NCBI RefSeq assembly: GCF_947500835.1 | Contig: NZ_CANMTQ010000001.1 | Location: forward strand, 124,001 to 188,000 | Direction of reading: 5' to 3' | From: an uncultured Halomonas sp. | GTDB taxonomy: Bacteria > Pseudomonadota > Gammaproteobacteria > Pseudomonadales > Halomonadaceae | DNA: 64,000 bases | Shown here: positions 61,415 to 64,000 of the stretch, piece by piece | How the letters are laid out: each line of letters starts with the position of its first letter | Numbering within the stretch: the first letter of the stretch is position 1 | Notes under the pieces: generated by a model | Seen by the model: only the letters and a program-made list of their open reading frames with translations | The model's database searches: none | Told to the model about the DNA's origin: nothing | Translations under genes and position numbers: made by a program

Positions 61415-62224
61415 TCAGGTGAATGCGTTTTCAAGCTCTAGATAGTTCCCGCTCTGCTCTCGGATGGTTTTGCCCTGATCGAGAATCTCAGCGGATACGT
61501 CCTTGAAATGTGGGCGGCTGGCGATCGTCTCGATCCATTGGGAAACCCGCGGATACCCGGTGAATCGATAGCCGATCGCAACGATCTGATAAAGCTCACA
61601 GACAATGGAGAGATCAGCAAGCGTCGGGTGTTCGCCGCCGCATAGCGTTGGTGTGGATGAGTCGCCCATGCCCTGTCTTTCAAAGTGGGATTCCAGCATC
61701 GACAACCCGGGTTTCAAGCTCTGCTGTAGCGGCCTGATCTGCGTATCCTGAATCTCGTACTTGAGCATGGGCAGTGTCAGATGCAGGTTCATGATGGAAT
61801 GAAAGCTGTCGAAGCGCCGGATGCTGTTGTGATGCCAAGCCAGCCATTGATCGATCTCGGCGCTACGGCGGCTATCCTGCTCGCCGGGATACCAGCGTCG
61901 AGCTTGTTCCTGATTGCCTGCCTCGCGGCAGGCATGGCGCAGGATGGCATGGCTTTCCGCCAGCAAAAAATCCGCGCTGCTATCCCTATTTTCCTCATCG
62001 CCAATGCTGTCGCTTTCAGGTACCACTCCCGGCGGTGTTGCGGCTATCGCCGGTATGGTTTGAAAGGGGTTGATGCGCTCGGCAAACCAGGGCTTTCGCG
62101 CCTCCCCGTTGGCGAAATCGACTTCGCACCAGCGATAAGGTACTTCAAGCTCCCGCAGCAGTATTTCGACGGCGCGGCAGGGCTGGGATAAGCGGTGTGC
62201 GTATAGAGTAAGTGTCATATTCAT
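61415..62224 (-). CDS. Glutathione S-transferase family protein
   Basis: 269 residues, theta-like. The thioredoxin-type N-domain is seen (LTLYAHRLSQPCRAVEILL, NPFQTIPAIA, ESHAILRHA) and a helical C-domain follows (about 100-260). Between IPAIA and ESHAIL there is an insertion of about 25 acidic residues (PESDSIGDEENRDSSADF), where relatives have a short turn. Substrate unknown; it could detoxify aldehyde or peroxide stress from amine oxidation. It lies about 140 bp upstream of puuB on the same strand. Confidence 0.83.
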   Translation of the reverse strand: MNMTLTLYAHRLSQPCRAVEILLRELEVPYRWCEVDFANGEARKPWFAERINPFQTIPAIAATPPGVVPESDSIGDEENRDSSADFLLAESHAILRHACREAGNQEQARRWYPGEQDSRRSAEIDQWLAWHHNSIRRFDSFHSIMNLHLTLPMLKYEIQDTQIRPLQQSLKPGLSMLESHFERQGMGDSSTPTLCGGEHPTLADLSIVCELYQIVAIGYRFTGYPRVSQWIETIASRPHFKDVSAEILDQGKTIREQSGNYLELENAFT

Positions 62225-62281
62225 GACATCAGTATGGACGTTCGACTCAATAGATTCATAGCCGCTATATTCATCATTTTG

Positions 62282-62314
62282 AAAAAAACGATCAGCCTAG
62301 TGATCGTTTTTTTC
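62282..62314. terminator. Bidirectional terminator between the binding-protein and GST genes
   Basis: AAAAAAACGATCA pairs with TGATCGTTTTTTT around a short loop. It sits just downstream of the GST start region's far side and directly upstream of the binding-protein stop, well placed for either strand. Confidence 0.85.
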
Positions 62315-62332
62315 GTAGCGCCCCGCGATGTC

Positions 62333-63397
62333 TCAGCGGCTTCTCACCTCGTTCCACAGCTGCTGCAACAGCTGAAGCTGATTGCCCTCGATTAAAGGCG
62401 TAGTCACCAGGGTCTCGCGCTGCTGGGTACTCAAACGCGACGACTCTTTGAGCTCCGGAGCAACCTTGTCCAGCGCTGCCTCATTGGGGGTGCGATAGAA
62501 AGCATAGTTCGCCGATCTGGCGGCATTTTCAGGACGCTGTAAGAATTCGATGAACTGATTGGCAAGTTTCGGATGCGGGGCCCGCTTTGTAATCACGAGA
62601 GTGTCGACCCCTAGTTGGGAACCTTCTTGGGGGACGAAGAACTCCAGATCACCGTAGGTTTCGGGGGAGTCCGCCTTGCGATAGTCGAGATCGCCGCTGT
62701 AGGTTACCGCTACCTCGGTAACACCCCGAGCGATCTGATCAATGGCGGCCGTGCTGTCGACGAAGCCGGTGAAGTTGTCGCGATCGAGCACCTTGCTCAT
62801 CAGCTTGGCCGCTTCGATCCAAGGCTCTTGTCCTACGCAATTGAAACCTGCGCCCTGGTAGGCACAGGCCATGCCCAGGCTGACCTGAGGGTCACCGCCC
62901 AACAAGGCAAAAGGCTGATCCGGGTTGACTGACGGATCGAATAGCAGACTCCAGGACTGTTCTGGCTCTTCGAAGGTCTTGGTATCGTAGACGATGCCGG
63001 TAACGCCCCAGAGATAAGGCACGCTGTAGAGTTCATCAGGATCGTAATCCGGACTGCGAAAGGCTTCCATCAGGTTGTCGCGATTGTCGACGATTTCCGG
63101 ATTCAGCTCTTGAATCAGGCCCGCATTGATCAGCCGTGGCACAAAATAGTCCGTGGGCACCACCACGTCGTATTGCGAATCCCCCCCGGCGGCCAATTTG
63201 GAAAACATCTCCGCATTCGAGGTGAAATAGCTTTGAACCACCTCGGCGTCGTACTCCTGCTCGAAATCCTTCAGAACCTCAGGATCCATGTATTCGGTCC
63301 AGTTGAACAGATACAGCTTTTCCGCAGCGCCGGCCTGCATGCTCAGGGCCAGCAGACAAGCGCCTATCAAAGGCGCCCGCGAGGGAGAAATGCGCAT
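62333..63397 (-). CDS. potF: Polyamine ABC transporter substrate-binding protein (PotF/SpuD type)
   Basis: 354 residues with a Sec signal peptide (APLIGACLLALSMQAGA) and a type 2 periplasmic-binding fold (LYLFNWTEYMDPEVLKDFEQ, FTSNAEMFSKLAAGGDSQYD). These proteins bind putrescine or spermidine through Trp and Asp residues such as in NWTEY. The permease and ATPase genes are not seen here; they may lie beyond the right edge. The start is the ATG after AAGGA; an upstream in-frame Met at 63424 is less likely. Confidence 0.9.
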   Translation of the reverse strand: MRISPSRAPLIGACLLALSMQAGAAEKLYLFNWTEYMDPEVLKDFEQEYDAEVVQSYFTSNAEMFSKLAAGGDSQYDVVVPTDYFVPRLINAGLIQELNPEIVDNRDNLMEAFRSPDYDPDELYSVPYLWGVTGIVYDTKTFEEPEQSWSLLFDPSVNPDQPFALLGGDPQVSLGMACAYQGAGFNCVGQEPWIEAAKLMSKVLDRDNFTGFVDSTAAIDQIARGVTEVAVTYSGDLDYRKADSPETYGDLEFFVPQEGSQLGVDTLVITKRAPHPKLANQFIEFLQRPENAARSANYAFYRTPNEAALDKVAPELKESSRLSTQQRETLVTTPLIEGNQLQLLQQLWNEVRSR

Positions 63398-63510
63398 GTC
63401 AAGAATCCTTATGAACCCAGCCAAATCGTGGAGCGCTCATCATAGCCTGAATGACGACTATGGTTAACCGGCCCGTGGCCAGACCCGCAGGCGTCACACC
63501 TCATGGCATA

Positions 63511-63545
63511 TTAAAAAAAAGGCGTACCCGTCACCGGATACGCCG
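63511..63545 (-). terminator. Rho-independent terminator after the second PuuA-like gene
   Basis: On the minus strand GGCGTATCCGG pairs with a near complement ending GTACGCC, followed by eight T (63520 down to 63513). Confidence 0.82.
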
Positions 63546-63606
63546 CTCAAGATGCTAAACAAGAATGACGAAAAGCTTTATTTAAACGGGTTAATAAAAA
63601 GGCAGT

Positions 63607-64000
63607 TTACACCCGCAGCAACAGGTGCTCCCGCTCCCAGGAGCTGATGACCCCGAAGTAAGCGGTATGTTCGGCTCGCTTGACCGCCAGGTAGCTGTTG
63701 ATGAAGCGCTCGCCAAGCAGGTCTGCAAGCGCCGCGCACTCCTGCAGGCCATCCAGGGCTGGACTGATATCGTCCGGCAGCTTGTCACCGACGGCCCAGG
63801 CAGAGCCCACCATGGGCGGGCGCGGGTCGATCTGGCTGATCATGCCCAGATAGCCGCAGGCCAGTGTGGCGGCAATCGCAAGATAGGGGTTAGCGTCCGC
63901 ACCCGCCAGGCGATTCTCGACTCGGGTCGCTTCCGGGGCGCCCATTGGCACTCGCAGCCCAACGGTGCGATTGTCGAATCCCCATTCAGTATTGACTGGC
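63607..64000 (-). CDS. Glutamine synthetase family protein, second PuuA-like (N-terminus beyond window)
   Basis: About 130 C-terminal residues are visible, running to the right edge. WGFDNRTVGLRVP and ENRLAGADANPYLAIAA are the Arg-rich ATP/glutamate site of the glutamine-synthetase fold, close to but distinct from PuuA at 56 kb. The residue ordering fits the SpuI/PuuA-type gamma-glutamylpolyamine synthetases rather than GlnA. It may act on another polyamine than the first copy. It ends with a strong terminator. Confidence 0.88.
   Translation of the reverse strand, partial: PVNTEWGFDNRTVGLRVPMGAPEATRVENRLAGADANPYLAIAATLACGYLGMISQIDPRPPMVGSAWAVGDKLPDDISPALDGLQECAALADLLGERFINSYLAVKRAEHTAYFGVISSWEREHLLLRV

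Overview
The window reads as a chromosome segment of a moderately halophilic gammaproteobacterium, most like Halomonas and relatives (Halomonadaceae). The reasons are the gene order (lpoA-yraN-diaA-dolP, sspAB-petABC, the mla-ibaG-murA-hisGD block, kdsDC-lptCAB-rpoN-hpf-ptsN-rapZ-ptsO, mreBCD-maf-rng-yhdP-tldD), a GatCAB amidotransferase, a short-form HisG and several NhaC-family antiporters. This placement comes from protein resemblance and synteny; no database search was run. I see no rRNA or tRNA gene, CRISPR array, prophage or intact insertion sequence.

From 1 to about 43.6 kb the content is core. It runs through the envelope operon lpoA (5' truncated)-yraN-diaA-dolP; sspAB and the cytochrome bc1 genes on the minus strand; rplM-rpsI; divergent zapE and zapG; a Nif3-like gene; the DegS/AlgW-type protease; and a long minus-strand operon from mlaF to hisD (lipid retrieval, peptidoglycan, histidine). 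The plus-strand kdsD-kdsC-lptC-lptA-lptB genes make and export LPS and are followed by rpoN, hpf and the nitrogen PTS genes with rapZ. Then come mgtE, pmbA, darP, the minus-strand mreB-to-tldD operon, and gatC-gatA-gatB. Unusual details here are a 21-bp tandem repeat with a frameshift at the lpoA/yraN junction, a near-consensus sigma-54 promoter in front of rpoN, and an apparent ATT start codon for mreC.

From about 43.7 kb to the end is a large accessory cluster for polyamine use. It has a PuuR-type regulator, an acetylpolyamine-amidohydrolase-like (histone deacetylase superfamily) enzyme, a LuxR-type regulator, a putrescine aminotransferase (SpuC type), and the full gamma-glutamyl-putrescine route: PuuA, PuuB, PuuC, PuuD and a second, truncated PuuA-like enzyme at the right edge. 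A PotF/SpuD-type binding protein and a GST-like protein belong to the same neighbourhood. Three NhaC-family transporters are interspersed among these genes, which suggests that they serve polyamine or product transport, or pH and Na+ balance during catabolism. A 13-bp motif (TAYGTTGARTAAA on the coding strand) recurs 26-52 bp upstream of spuC, puuD and puuB and is a candidate operator for the cluster. A lipoprotein GH10 xylanase, a 24-codon leader ORF coupled to the third NhaC gene, and a 50-bp MITE-like palindrome near the cluster's left end are further points of interest.
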